Shown: positions 51,878-61,687, counted from the stretch's first letter. The stretch is DNA of 64,000 nt from Moorena producens 3L (GCF_000211815.1 NZ_GL890873.1:8219-72218); one strand, 5' to 3'. A program made the numbers and translations. The notes: generated by a model not told the origin, from the letters alone.

Positions 51878-52168
51878 GGCTCTTGCCTATAAAAAGTATG
51901 AAATGAAGTATCAAGGATTCAGCATAAACCATGAAGCATTAAGGATTAAGAATGAATCAGTGTAAGCATTCAGCTATTAGCCATCAGCTATCAGCCATCA
52001 GCTATCAGCAGTCAGCTGACTGCTTTTCCCGTAGCGTGCGCGTAGCGCATATGCTTACGAATCAGTATCCATGCTTTATCCATATGTTCTACCCATACCA
52101 AAAATGCTATAGACCAGTTACTTCCTATATTCATTACTCAGGACTGACGTACTGACGCACTTATTCAC
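51878..52168. other. spacer with TATCAGC-type heptamers
   Basis: About 290 bp. Heptamers of the AGCTATCAGCCATC kind lie at 51966-52015, followed by a CCCGTAGCGTGCGCGTAGCGC motif. No gene. Confidence 0.6.
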
Positions 52169-52417
52169 TCAATTCGACGTCAAACGCTTAGAAATCTGGT
52201 TAATTAGTCCACTAACTATGGCTCCAGCCATCAGCACGCCAATGGCGGGAGTAAATACTGGTTCCCAAAGGCTGTACCATAGTTCCAGTCCTAAGGGAAT
52301 ACCAACCGAACGACCAACCAATGCGATCGCAAACCAAAAAAAGCTCAATAAGACTAGAAAAACATCGAACATTAAAACTTGGTTAAGCCAACGGAGCAGT
52401 TGCTCTTTCATCTTCAA
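52169..52417 (-). CDS. small two-TM membrane protein, unknown function
   Basis: The 82-residue product has two transmembrane helices (about 14-38 and 53-73) joined by a short loop with GLELWYSLWEPVF. The N-terminus is basic. It resembles conserved small cyanobacterial membrane proteins without assigned function. It starts 55 bp from the divergent yjbQ gene. The conserved-looking Trp-rich loop argues against a chance frame. Confidence 0.65.
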   Translation of the reverse strand: MKMKEQLLRWLNQVLMFDVFLVLLSFFWFAIALVGRSVGIPLGLELWYSLWEPVFTPAIGVLMAGAIVSGLINQISKRLTSN

Positions 52418-52472
52418 AATTTCTGGAATTTTAGTTTACTTGTCAACGTTATTAGTTTATTGGTGTGCAGTC

Positions 52473-52913
52473 ATGCTGGTCAAGAGTGAAATAATCGAAC
52501 TTAAAACCCACGAACCTATCGCCATCTACAATATCACCGATTACATCAGCAAATTACTAGAGGTTACTGGGGTTAAAAACGGTCATGCTTTAGTCTTTTC
52601 CAGACATACAACTACTGCGTTAGCAATTAATGAATATGAAGAACGATTACTCGAAGATATCAAAGTCCATCTAAACAAGCTAGCCCCTAAAGATGGTAAA
52701 TATCTCCATAATGACCTGCACTTAAGGATTGTACCTCCTGATGAGCCGATCAATGCCCACTCTCACCTAATGGCAATGATGCTAAACAACAGCGAATATA
52801 TTCCTATTATTGATGGCAAATTAGCTTTGGGCACCTGGCAATCGGTTTTATTCGTTGAATTAGATGGACCTAGAGACAGAACTGTTTTAATTCAACTATG
52901 TGGTGAAACCTAA
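52473..52913 (+). CDS. YjbQ family protein (UPF0047)
   Basis: The ATG at 52473 gives 147 residues, the usual YjbQ length; the longer frame to 52218 runs antisense through the divergent gene. The signature is clear: HALVFSRHTTTALAINEYEE, DLKVHL-like helix, NAHSHLMAMMLNNSE and the end GTWQSVLFVELDGPRDRTV. YjbQ proteins form trimers. Some show thiamine-phosphate synthase activity in vitro, but the physiological role is not settled. Confidence 0.93.
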   Translation: MLVKSEIIELKTHEPIAIYNITDYISKLLEVTGVKNGHALVFSRHTTTALAINEYEERLLEDIKVHLNKLAPKDGKYLHNDLHLRIVPPDEPINAHSHLMAMMLNNSEYIPIIDGKLALGTWQSVLFVELDGPRDRTVLIQLCGET

Positions 52914-53159
52914 AAACTGTCTTACTACGAATTGGCTGAAGCAGAACGGTTTAACTAAACCTCCTTATCCTAATTATAGATAATTATAGATAGAATGAAC
53001 TGAGCAAACTCTGTTAATACATTGGTATCAAAGTTGTGTTAAACTAGATAATATTGGACTCGCTCTCACTAATAATCCTTTTCCTTCTCAGAAGGTGGAG
53101 TGTCAACATAGTTCTGTTTGAACTGATTGAAGTAAGTTGAGGGTACCAAGAGCGAAACT

Positions 53160-54608
53160 ATGCCGAAATTCTGGTTTAGACTCTACAGTAGCGCTACCAT
53201 AGTATCACTTCTACTTGCCGCTGGCTTTTGGAAGACTACGCCACTCTACCATGCAGGAAACACACTACTCCCCTCACTAGCAGTATCCCCTGGCAATCAA
53301 GTAGTCGATCAGGTTTCTCCCCCAGCCTGCTCTTCTATTGATCCGATTACCAAGGGTATGAAAAAAGAACGAAGAGCAACTGGTATGGCACAATTGGCTC
53401 GATCAACAGAAGATTGGAATTTTGTGATCAATGAGTGGATTCAAGCCATTGAGGATTTGCAAGCTATCCCAGCAGACAGTCCTAAACGGATTTTTGCTCA
53501 AAAAAAAATTGCTGAATATATCAAGAACCTAGAGTTAGCTTACCTAGAAGCAGTAGCAACCACGTCATCCTTGCCCTTCTCTAGTTTTGATAACGAAATA
53601 TTTGATCAGCAGCTGCGGCTTTATCTATCCTATATTGCTGCCGTTGGTAGGCCTGACATTCTCATTGTAGGTAGTTCCCGGGCATTGCAAGGGCTTGATC
53701 CTCAGCAACTCCAAAAATCCTTAGGGATATTAGGCAAAGGAGAGCTAAAGGTTTTCAATTTTGGGGTCAATGGTGCCACAGCTCAATTTGTTGACTTCCA
53801 ACTCCGTCAGCTCCTGACTCCAGAACAATTGCCACGGTTAGTGATCTGGGCTGATGGGGTGCGTGCCTTCAATAGTGGACGAGTAGACCGCACCTATCAA
53901 TCCCTTGTCGCCTCTGAGGGATATAAACGTTTGTTGGCAGGCGATCGCCCCACACTTCCTAAAAGTCAAAAGGAATCAGCCAATACTTGCCAAGCTATTT
54001 CTGAGTCTACTATTTCCAGTGTTACTAGTAAAATTTATCAAAAATGGGCACCGGAAACTAGACTTTGGGCAACAGCGACCTTAACTTCAAATCCGCAACC
54101 TAGACCCTGCAACCTAGACCCTGCAACCTGCAACCTGCAACTGGTTTCAAAACAGTCAACTCCCGCCAACACTGGCTATAGTACTTTTGCCATCAATGCT
54201 AATGGTTTTCTCCCTATGAATGGCACCTTTAACCCAAAAATTTACTATCGGAGCCATCCACGAGTGTCAGGGAGATATGATGCCGATTATCAGCCCTTCA
54301 GTTTTGCCGGTAAGCAGACTACTGCTGTCAATGCTATTAAAAGCTTTTTGAAGAAACAAAATATTCCCTTAGTGGTGGTTAACTTACCCCTTACCAAAGA
54401 CTATTTAGATCCAGTGCGTCTGAGTCGTGAACAGAAATTGCAACAGTGGATGCTCAAACAAACTGATCAAGGATTTATCTTTATCGATATGGGGAGGCAG
54501 TGGCTAAACCAAAATCAGTATTTTGCTGATCCGAGTCATCTGAATCAATACGGCGCAGCAGCAGTGGCTAGCGAGTTGGCCGCTAATCCCCAGATTCCTT
54601 GGCCTTGA
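53160..54608 (+). CDS. DUF1574 family exported SGNH-like protein
   Basis: The 482-residue protein starts with an N-terminal membrane anchor or signal (about residues 8-24). The SGNH/GDSL-like blocks are visible: ILIVGSSRALQGLDP (block I with Ser), FNFGVNGATAQ (block II) and FADPSHLNQYGA (block V with Asp and His). DUF1574 proteins are widespread in cyanobacteria and related to polysaccharide-modifying AlgX/SGNH proteins, so an acyl ester hydrolase or transferase at the cell surface is likely. Residues near 318-328 are encoded by a tandem DNA repeat (54098-54140) that adds a CNLDPATCNLQ segment between conserved blocks. Confidence 0.85.
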   Translation: MPKFWFRLYSSATIVSLLLAAGFWKTTPLYHAGNTLLPSLAVSPGNQVVDQVSPPACSSIDPITKGMKKERRATGMAQLARSTEDWNFVINEWIQAIEDLQAIPADSPKRIFAQKKIAEYIKNLELAYLEAVATTSSLPFSSFDNEIFDQQLRLYLSYIAAVGRPDILIVGSSRALQGLDPQQLQKSLGILGKGELKVFNFGVNGATAQFVDFQLRQLLTPEQLPRLVIWADGVRAFNSGRVDRTYQSLVASEGYKRLLAGDRPTLPKSQKESANTCQAISESTISSVTSKIYQKWAPETRLWATATLTSNPQPRPCNLDPATCNLQLVSKQSTPANTGYSTFAINANGFLPMNGTFNPKIYYRSHPRVSGRYDADYQPFSFAGKQTTAVNAIKSFLKKQNIPLVVVNLPLTKDYLDPVRLSREQKLQQWMLKQTDQGFIFIDMGRQWLNQNQYFADPSHLNQYGAAAVASELAANPQIPWP

Positions 54609-55074
54609 CCAAATTCATAACCCAATTAATTAATTTTTTACCCTCAATCATAAATTATTTTAGGGAGTAATGGGCAGATGGATTAATACCAAATTAAAAC
54701 AGTTTTATTACATTGATTAGATTAAATTTCGATAAAACTTAGATTAAATTTAGATTAAGTTGATTAGAGTAAAGGCTGTGGTGTGTATTTTAAATTTAAA
54801 ATTTAAAATTTACAATGTAATTATTCAGGTTTTGGGGTGGCTTTAGAAGCTCTTTTGAGCATTTTGCCAGCGGCCTGACTCAAACTGTATTAAACAATCC
54901 AAATCTGCTGATTTTTGCTGCCAAATTTACACGTTACAGAGTTTGTCAACCCCTACACCTAAATAATTACATAGACAATTAACGATTAACAATTAACAAT
55001 TAACAATTAACGATTTACCTGCATAGTCAGTGATTAAACTGGAGGAGATATTATTCCCCCAGTCTTACTTGCCT
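54609..55074. other. AT-rich spacer with short tandem repeats
   Basis: No gene. It contains AAATTTAAAATTT repeats (54793-54810) and four AATTAAC-type heptamers (54977-55010). The downstream gene on the minus strand ends at its right edge, and no clear terminator is seen. Confidence 0.55.
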
Positions 55075-56874
55075 TTAAAGGCTAGTCTCTTTACATGTTG
55101 TTGAAAGCTTTCCCTTCCAAGCGATACACCCTAAAGCAATAACCTGTAACAGACCCAATAGAGAACTTGGTTCTGGTACTTGTTCGATTGAGTAGACAGT
55201 AGTTGTGCCACTGACCTCATTGTTAAGAACTAGCATCGGTGTGTCGTTAGGACTATCCTCTGCTGAGATGAAAAGCAATCCTTCAGGACCAAGATCCCCT
55301 GCTGTACCAGCCTCAGGATCTCCTAGGAAGTCGCGGTTGTTGATGTAATTGACAAAGAATGCATTTTCAGGATCGGTAACGTCATAGACTATGAAGCCAC
55401 CAATCTGCTCAAAACCGATGAAGGCAAAGGTGCGACCGAATAACTCAACCACTCTGATGCCCTGGGGTTCCGGACCTCTATTGTCGCTGCGGGTATCAAA
55501 GTTGTTTTCCTCACCCTCAGCGTTGAAGAAATCCGGAAATAGGTCAGCAGTTATTTGTTCAAAAGCATCGCCACTGTCAAAAACTAGCTCTAAGCCATCC
55601 TGTGTTACCTCCCAAATTGAGAAGGAGCGTCCTCCAAAGGCAAACAGTTGGTCAAAGTCACCGTCTCCATCAGGGTCACCATTGATCGTTGAAACTTGCA
55701 AACGTCCTAGAACATCATCTTCTTGTAGAGCGATCGCATCAGGGAAGGCAGTTGGGTCTAACACTAAGTCATTTATCCGTTCATCTTCCTCGAAAAACGT
55801 TTCTTCTTCACCGTCTAAGTCACCCTCAATCCGGAGGAAATCGCCTTCGTTAGCACTAACTAAGTAAGTTATGCCGTCAACGGTATAGACATCAAGTTGG
55901 TCTGGCTGGAATAACCCAAACACTGGCCTGTTTTCGATATTGATAGCATCGTCTCTATCGCTAGTATCTAAACCATTATTAGGCTCACTGTGATCTTTGA
56001 CACCGAGACCCACAACCTTGGAGAACTCATTAGTTTCTAGATTGAGAACACCAATGGCATTGTTTTCCTGAAGTGCTACCCAGGCAGTTTTACTATCGTG
56101 TGAGACAGTGATGTTTTCCGGTTCGATATCCCGATCAGGGGTAATCGGAGACTCGAATAAATCCTCAATGCCGAATTCCTCCTGGGATGAAGCCTCAATT
56201 TTTTCGAATGCATCGACAAACAGCTGCACTCCCTGGTTTTCCAGATCCTGTTTTGAGAACGAACTAAAGTCTGCAGTCTTGACAGTAGGATGCTTCGGGT
56301 CAAGAAGGTCGATAATACTAACCGACCCCTTTGGATTAACGATCTGACCTAAAGTCTCTGAAAAGGCTGGCTCTCCTTCATTGGCAACTAGTAACTTTCT
56401 GCCATTTGGGGTAAAGGTTACCGCGTCAGGCAAGGCACCAACTGTGACCGATGTTTTGAAGTTACCGTTGGTGTCAAAGAAAGCCACTGTTCCTGGATCA
56501 GTTCCCACTTCATTGGCTACGGAAACCGCTAGTAAGCCATTGCTAGAGGCAATACTGGTTGGTGTTGCCCCAAACGATGCCAGGGGGATGGTGGTGGATA
56601 ACGAGAGGTTGCCTCCGACAAAATCCAGGACATCGACTTGATTGCTACTAGCATTGGTAACGAATAACCTTTGGCTGAGTGGATCGAAAGTCGATATCTC
56701 CGCCGCTCCATCATCGAAGATTCCCGTGGAAAAGGTAGAAATCGGTTTGATGTTTAGGGAGAAGGCGGCGGCAGGTGATGTTAGTATACCCAACAGCAAT
56801 GTTGAGTATAAGGTTGATTGTATGATTTTAGGCATTTTTCTAGGAAAAATGGATGGACTCTGATGTTTTACCAT
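55075..56874 (-). CDS. choice-of-anchor I family protein with PEP-CTERM tail
   Basis: The 599-residue exported protein has a signal peptide (SPAAA-F near residue 37; Met14 is an alternative start). A beta-propeller-like repeat region follows (LFVTNASSNQVDVLDFVGG, GRKLLVANEGEP, KTAWVALQENNAIGVLNLE), with choice-of-anchor I signature stretches PVFGLFQPDQLDVY and GPEPQGIRVVELFGRTFAFIGFE. The C-terminus is a PEP-CTERM sorting signal: VPEPSSLLGLLQVIALGC then a basic tail. Cleavage and anchoring by exosortase is expected. The role is unknown, probably cell surface or extracellular matrix. Confidence 0.9.
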   Translation of the reverse strand: MVKHQSPSIFPRKMPKIIQSTLYSTLLLGILTSPAAAFSLNIKPISTFSTGIFDDGAAEISTFDPLSQRLFVTNASSNQVDVLDFVGGNLSLSTTIPLASFGATPTSIASSNGLLAVSVANEVGTDPGTVAFFDTNGNFKTSVTVGALPDAVTFTPNGRKLLVANEGEPAFSETLGQIVNPKGSVSIIDLLDPKHPTVKTADFSSFSKQDLENQGVQLFVDAFEKIEASSQEEFGIEDLFESPITPDRDIEPENITVSHDSKTAWVALQENNAIGVLNLETNEFSKVVGLGVKDHSEPNNGLDTSDRDDAINIENRPVFGLFQPDQLDVYTVDGITYLVSANEGDFLRIEGDLDGEEETFFEEDERINDLVLDPTAFPDAIALQEDDVLGRLQVSTINGDPDGDGDFDQLFAFGGRSFSIWEVTQDGLELVFDSGDAFEQITADLFPDFFNAEGEENNFDTRSDNRGPEPQGIRVVELFGRTFAFIGFEQIGGFIVYDVTDPENAFFVNYINNRDFLGDPEAGTAGDLGPEGLLFISAEDSPNDTPMLVLNNEVSGTTTVYSIEQVPEPSSLLGLLQVIALGCIAWKGKLSTTCKETSL

Positions 56875-57814
56875 GGTGTTCCTGGCTGTGTCTAGGTATA
56901 GGTAATACTTAGCTAATACTGTAAATGAAATGCCTCTGATCCAATTTATGATGCAATTTATATGAGCAATTTTTTATATCAGTGATCAATTTCGTGTAGT
57001 TCTAGTAATATTCACTGAGACTTCACCAAATCTTTACTGAAACTTCACAAATTCTTTACTCAATCTTTAAATAAGGAATCACCACAGCCTGATGGGATAA
57101 CTTTAATTTAAAAGCTAATCCAACTTTGTTTCACGCCACTTTGGCGGTAATTTACAGAATATGATTAAGAAATATTAGCATAGTTTTGGATATCTGATTA
57201 AGTTTTTATCTAAAAACTTAATTATAACTCTGAATATTAATCATAATTACTATTTGTTTTGTTATAGTTTTTTATATATAAAACTAGCTATTGTTATTTG
57301 TTTTTAACAAATATATTAAATATTATTTATGTATAGCAGAGTGTAAAATGCCGTATCAATATTATTTAGGGTAGTTAACCTTTTTACGCCAAATTTAGAG
57401 CGTCGAGCTAGTTATACGACCAAGTATAATTTTCAATTATAACTTAATCCTGGAACGAAAAATAATTAAATTAATATAAAATTGTTTAACATTAATTTAA
57501 TTATGTCGTTATTATTTGATATTTAGCTTACTATTGTTAATGGGAATATATTCCATATATTTAAAAAAAACACTAAATATACAAAAAAATACAATTATAA
57601 ACTATAAAAAACTACAATAATGCAATTCGATATAGTCTAGTATAAGGTGTACATTAAGATCCCATAACTATTAAGTTGTCAAAACAATTGCTAGTAAGTA
57701 GATAATGTGATATGACCAGATAAAGTGATACCATATAAAATAGCTCCTAGGTTCTACCACACTAATGCATCTACTCCGATGCTCAAGAGTCATTGTCTAA
57801 CCGGGAGGTAATCT
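56875..57814. other. very AT-rich 940-bp spacer
   Basis: No gene, palindrome family or tandem array of note was found. Runs of A/T with TATATA-like motifs dominate from 57130 to 57700. It must include the promoter of the minus-strand PEP-CTERM gene and any promoter of the small frame at 57815. Confidence 0.5.
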
Positions 57815-57982
57815 ATGACTTCTCAAGAAACCGGAGCTTCGAGCTATGCAAGGTCTGCTTTAGCACAGGGTGTCTATGGGGAGGTGAAACTGGTGAAACT
57901 AAGGTACTTTCAAAGAGATGATTGTTCGGAGGCAATACCTACTAGGACAAGGAAAAGGGCTAAGGAAAAGGCCTTGGGGTAA
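57815..57982 (+). CDS. candidate 55-residue small protein
   Basis: ATG at 57815 is preceded at ideal distance by the strong Shine-Dalgarno CGGGAGGT. The frame reads MTSQETGASSYARSALAQGV and continues with a basic tail rich in Lys and Arg. I do not recognise a family. It may be a real small protein, a leader peptide, or the intact start of a decayed gene, since unrelated frames follow. It lies about 350 bp before the PhnD-like gene. Confidence 0.4.
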   Translation: MTSQETGASSYARSALAQGVYGEVKLVKLRYFQRDDCSEAIPTRTRKRAKEKALG

Positions 57983-58331
57983 GAGGAATACCTTTTCCCT
58001 TTGTCCATCAGGCGAGTGTGTCATTCCCTCTAAGCATGCAACTCGCTCTAGCCCAACTGCACTAGGGTGTTCTGGCATTAAGTTTTCCTGTATTGATCTT
58101 CACCTAACCCAAGCAATTACTAAGGCATCTACAGTTCAAGGGGATAACCGAATCAGTGAATTTACCTATGGGCTTTTGTGTTGAGGTAGAGTGTCCTGCA
58201 GTAAATCGCTATTCTTAGGTAGATTCACTGAAAACTTTGCTAAGTTGGCTAAGGTAGCCATCCTGACATGGCTAACCCTAGTATCTACCTGTGAAGACAT
58301 CGGTTCTAACTGTAATTGAGAGTAGGACACT
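57983..58331. other. spacer upstream of the PhnD-like gene
   Basis: About 350 bp with no supported gene. A plus-strand frame (57918-58184) crosses it but lacks a ribosome binding site and family features. ACTGTAATTGAGAGTAGGACACT just before the next ATG includes a weak ribosome binding site. Confidence 0.4.
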
Positions 58332-59270
58332 ATGTTAACCAAGCTGTTAGGAAAAGTTATGCTCGTTGGTCTGCTCACTTCATTAGTGAGCTGTACTCAA
58401 CCAGCAGATCAATCAAAGCCTAACTTAGAGCCATCAACAATTTCTGAAGACACGAAGGTGATTGTCTTAGGTGATATTTCAAAAAATCCAGCTAAAAAGA
58501 TCCGCCGCTTCCAGCCCCTGGCAAATTACCTGGCTGACAAGTTGAGTCAGTTCGATATTAAAACTGGCGAAGTAAAAATTGCCTCGGATTTTCCTACCAT
58601 GATCAACTGGCTCAAAGAAGGGGAGGTACACCTATACTTCGATAGCCTCTACCCAGCCATGAGGATTAATGAAGAGTCTGGTGCTCAAGCAATTTTGCGC
58701 CGCTGGAAACGGGGTGATGCTGAGTACCACACGATTATCTTTACTATGAAAGACCGAGGGATTAAATCCCTAGCTGACCTCAAGGGTAAGAAGATCGCGT
58801 TTGATGATAGACAATCGACCTCTGGCTATATGTTACCTATGGCTTATCTGATTGAAGCAGGTTTGAAGCCTAATGAAAAGGGATCAAGCAGTGATGTAGT
58901 GGCAGCTAATGAGGTGGGGTATATCTTCAGTGATGATGATGAAAATACTATCCAATGGGTGATTAGCTCAAAGGCAGACGCTGGTGCAGTGGATAACCAG
59001 ACTTTCGAGCAAGTCCCCGAGGATGTCCGCCAAGCCATGAGTATCTTGGCTGAAACAGAAAAAGTACCTCGGCAAGTCGTGATGGTTCCAGGCAATATGG
59101 ATCCTGAGTTACTGGCTCAGCTCAAGAGTATCCTGAGTACCATGCATAACGACCCCAAGGGCAAAGAAGTGCTGACTAAGTTCCAGAAGACTGCTAAGTT
59201 TGATGAGTTCCCAACTCTACAGGGGTTGGAAAGGATGCAACAGTTATACAACATTGTTGAGAATCGGTAA
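58332..59270 (+). CDS. PhnD-like phosphate/phosphonate-type binding lipoprotein
   Basis: The 312-residue protein carries a lipoprotein signal with lipobox LVSC (Cys21). It matches the PhnD/phosphate-phosphite-phosphonate binding family: VIVLGDISKNPAKKIRRFQPL, GEVHLYFDSLYPAM, IKSLADLKGKKIAFDDRQST and a late AVDNQTFEQ. No permease or ATPase follows. Instead a membrane histidine kinase starts 5 bp after its stop, so it more likely serves as the external sensor of that kinase than as a transport component. Confidence 0.9.
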   Translation: MLTKLLGKVMLVGLLTSLVSCTQPADQSKPNLEPSTISEDTKVIVLGDISKNPAKKIRRFQPLANYLADKLSQFDIKTGEVKIASDFPTMINWLKEGEVHLYFDSLYPAMRINEESGAQAILRRWKRGDAEYHTIIFTMKDRGIKSLADLKGKKIAFDDRQSTSGYMLPMAYLIEAGLKPNEKGSSSDVVAANEVGYIFSDDDENTIQWVISSKADAGAVDNQTFEQVPEDVRQAMSILAETEKVPRQVVMVPGNMDPELLAQLKSILSTMHNDPKGKEVLTKFQKTAKFDEFPTLQGLERMQQLYNIVENR

Positions 59271-59275
59271 ATTGC

Positions 59276-61294
59276 ATGGGCAGATTTAGCTGGAGACAAT
59301 GGCCATTAGCCACTAAACTGACAATGACCATGACTAGCTTGGTGATTGTGGCAGTGGCTAGTGTCACCATGCTATCTCTGCACCGTGAGCAACAAACCTT
59401 TCGTAAAGAACTCAAGCAACAGGCTAATCTATTGCTTAATACTCTGATCCTAGTGACTGCTGATGCGCTCTACCTTGCAGATCCTGATTCTTTGGAGCAG
59501 GTCATGGAGCAGCTGGGGGATCAGGGGTTAGTGGAGGAGGGTTTTATCTACCAAAAAGATGGACGGATCGTAGCCAAAGCCGATTCGGTAGATGGTCAGG
59601 TGTATAGTATCGAGAGTGACCCTGTTGGCGAGAAGCTGCTAAGGCTAAAACGTGATAAGATATATGTTGATTGGGATGCTGACCAACTTACTGTTGGGAA
59701 AGCAGTGATTCTCGGGAATCAGACAGTGGGAGCGATTAGTGTCGGACTGTCTACAGCTCCCCTGAACAATAAAATTGCTGCGGTACGCAATCAAGGTCTA
59801 GTGGTGGCAATAACTGCAGCCGCTGCCGGTACCCTGTTGGCACTGCTGCTGAGTCGGTCAATCACTGAACCATTGCAACAGATGACTGCTGCAACCCAGC
59901 GTCTGGCGGCTGGGGACTTGAACCAGAAGATTACTGTTCACACCAAGGATGAGCTAGCGGTGTTGGCAGATTCCTTTAACCGGATGACTTCCCGGCTGCG
60001 AAAACTCATTGAAAGTTTGGAACAGCAAACCGCAGATCTGCGCCAAAGTGAAGGTAAAAATCGAGCCTTGCTCAATGCTATTCCAGATTTAATGTTGCAC
60101 TTTAGTCACGATGGTACATTTCTAGATTATAAAGTGGCAAGGAATCAGAACTCTTTTGGGTCTTTTGATCAAGTCTTGGGTAAAACGGTGTATGATGCAT
60201 TACCACTAGAGATAGCTCAACTTTATATCCGCAATGTTCAGCAAGCTTTGGAAACTGGGGAGACCCAAATCTTTGAACATGAGAGGTTTATTAATGGCCA
60301 ACGCCGCCATTTTGAAGCACGGATTGTGGTCAGTGGAGATAAAGAAGTGCTGACCATTGTCCGGGATATTACGGAGAACAAGTTGGCTCAGATTGAGTTG
60401 CAACAGGCAAAAGAAGCGGCTGAAGAAGCTAACCATGCCAAGAGTGCCTTTATGGCTAGTATGAGCCATGAGCTACGGACACCCCTTAACGGTATTCTTG
60501 GCTTAAGTCAGTTGCTCTGGGAAGATGCCGAGGAGTTAGGCTATGACGAGTTCGTCTCTGACTTAAAGGAGATTTGGAACTCTGGTACGCACCTGCTCAC
60601 ACTGATCAGTGATGTTCTAGACATTTCAAAGATTGAAGCGGGCAAGATGAACCTGTACTTAGAAAGCTTTGATGTTACTACCCTGATAGTGGAATTGGAA
60701 AGCCTTGCTAAGCCACTGATGCAGAAAAAGAACAATAGTCTAAAGATCAGCAGTGCTGACTCTCTCGGCACAATGGTGGCTGACCGGACTAAGCTCAAGC
60801 AGGTTCTGTTAAACTTGCTAAGTAATGCTGCTAAATTCACTGAAACAGGCACGATTACTTTTAGCATTAAGCGTGAAGGAAGTAACCATAGCAATGGCAA
60901 GAACGAACTGATCTTGGAGTTATCCCAACCTTATTCGAGATCCTCAAGTGCTTCCTACACCACAATCGATATTCCTACCTCCTCCAATACCTTAGCGAAT
61001 CTCGAATCTGATCATTGGTTGATATTCTCGGTAGCTGATACTGGCATTGGTATGACTCCAGAACAACTTAACAAAGTATTTCAACCATTTACCCAGGCAG
61101 ATAATTCAACCACCAAAAAGTATGGTGGAACGGGTTTAGGTCTTTCCATCAGCCAACGCTTCTGCCAGATGATGGGTTGTCAAATTACGGTGGAAAGCCA
61201 GATTGGTGTTGGCTCTACTTTTAGCATCCGTTGCCCTGCTATAGTAAATGACCCCAAAACAGAAACACCTAAGGGCATTATGGGTAATGGGTAA
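59276..61294 (+). CDS. membrane sensor histidine kinase (HAMP-PAS-HisKA-HATPase)
   Basis: The 672-residue protein has transmembrane helices near 14-34 and 174-192 around a periplasmic sensor domain (35-172). HAMP (about 190-245), a PAS domain (about 262-372), HisKA with His398 in MSHELRTPLNG, and an HATPase domain with Asn517 (LLNLLSNAAKF), DTGIGM (588-593) and GGTGLGL (617-623) follow. It autophosphorylates in response to a signal probably brought by the lipoprotein encoded 5 bp upstream. No response regulator gene is adjacent. The last residues (GIMGNG) run into a GGGTAAT short repeat, so the C-terminus has been altered by repeat DNA. Confidence 0.93.
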   Translation: MGRFSWRQWPLATKLTMTMTSLVIVAVASVTMLSLHREQQTFRKELKQQANLLLNTLILVTADALYLADPDSLEQVMEQLGDQGLVEEGFIYQKDGRIVAKADSVDGQVYSIESDPVGEKLLRLKRDKIYVDWDADQLTVGKAVILGNQTVGAISVGLSTAPLNNKIAAVRNQGLVVAITAAAAGTLLALLLSRSITEPLQQMTAATQRLAAGDLNQKITVHTKDELAVLADSFNRMTSRLRKLIESLEQQTADLRQSEGKNRALLNAIPDLMLHFSHDGTFLDYKVARNQNSFGSFDQVLGKTVYDALPLEIAQLYIRNVQQALETGETQIFEHERFINGQRRHFEARIVVSGDKEVLTIVRDITENKLAQIELQQAKEAAEEANHAKSAFMASMSHELRTPLNGILGLSQLLWEDAEELGYDEFVSDLKEIWNSGTHLLTLISDVLDISKIEAGKMNLYLESFDVTTLIVELESLAKPLMQKKNNSLKISSADSLGTMVADRTKLKQVLLNLLSNAAKFTETGTITFSIKREGSNHSNGKNELILELSQPYSRSSSASYTTIDIPTSSNTLANLESDHWLIFSVADTGIGMTPEQLNKVFQPFTQADNSTTKKYGGTGLGLSISQRFCQMMGCQITVESQIGVGSTFSIRCPAIVNDPKTETPKGIMGNG

Positions 61295-61373
61295 TGGGTT
61301 AAGTGAAGGCAAAAGGTATAGCACTACGCATTCAGATGTTTGACATTGTCTTGATGCAAAGCGCGAGTGGTTT

Positions 61374-61476
61374 GAAGTTACCGTAAGAGAGTGGAGCCTT
61401 ATTAAAAAATATTTAACCCTTTTCTGCATAACCTGCCGACATTAAAGGCGACCCTCTCTAAGGTTTCGTCTCCGGG
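61374..61476. repeat. stem-loop repeat, copy B
   Basis: The flanks are GAAGTTACCGTAAGA and TCTAAGGTTTCGTCTCCGG. The stem pairs AGAGAGTGGAGCCTT imperfectly with AAGGCGACCCTCTCT. The core is ACCCTTTTCTGCATAACC. Confidence 0.8.
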
Positions 61477-61503
61477 GAAACCACGGCAAAGCGCGAGTGG
61501 TTT

Positions 61504-61608
61504 GAAGTTACCGTAAGACAGGCTCGCCTTAATCAATAAGTTTTAACCCTTTTTTGCATAACCTACCAACCATAAAGGCGAGCCTGTCTAAGGTTTCGTC
61601 TCCGGGGG
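61504..61608. repeat. stem-loop repeat, copy C
   Basis: Same flanks as copy B; the stem is perfect: AGACAGGCTCGCCTT/AAGGCGAGCCTGTCT. The core includes TTAATCAATAAGTTTTAACC and TGCATAACCTACCAACC. Confidence 0.85.
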
Positions 61609-61687
61609 AACCCCCAAGACCGCGCTGCCTCCCCAAGACCGCGCTGCATCGCTCCTAAACTCCGAAACTTAGTCATAGCTTACTTTT

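Larger units (their letters stand above)
61351..61653. mobile_element. GATGCA-ended composite element
   Basis: It starts TTGATGCAAAGCGCGAGTGG and ends GCGCTGCATCGCT. The start motif GCAAAGCGCGAGTGG recurs at 61487, and each occurrence is followed by a stem-loop repeat. It ends with the CCCCCAAGACCGCGCTGCC block shared with 23103-23242. Confidence 0.75.

Noticed and set aside
52218..52472. N-terminal extension of YjbQ
   Set aside because: It is antisense to the small membrane protein gene and exceeds the family length; ATG 52473 gives the normal YjbQ start.
55391..55867. Plus-strand frame of 158 residues rich in Ser and Lys
   Set aside because: It is the antisense shadow of the choice-of-anchor I gene, which has a signal peptide, family motifs and a PEP-CTERM tail on the minus strand.
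57918..58184. Plus-strand frame of 88 residues
   Set aside because: No ribosome binding site, overlaps the better-supported small frame at 57815, and shows no recognisable domain.
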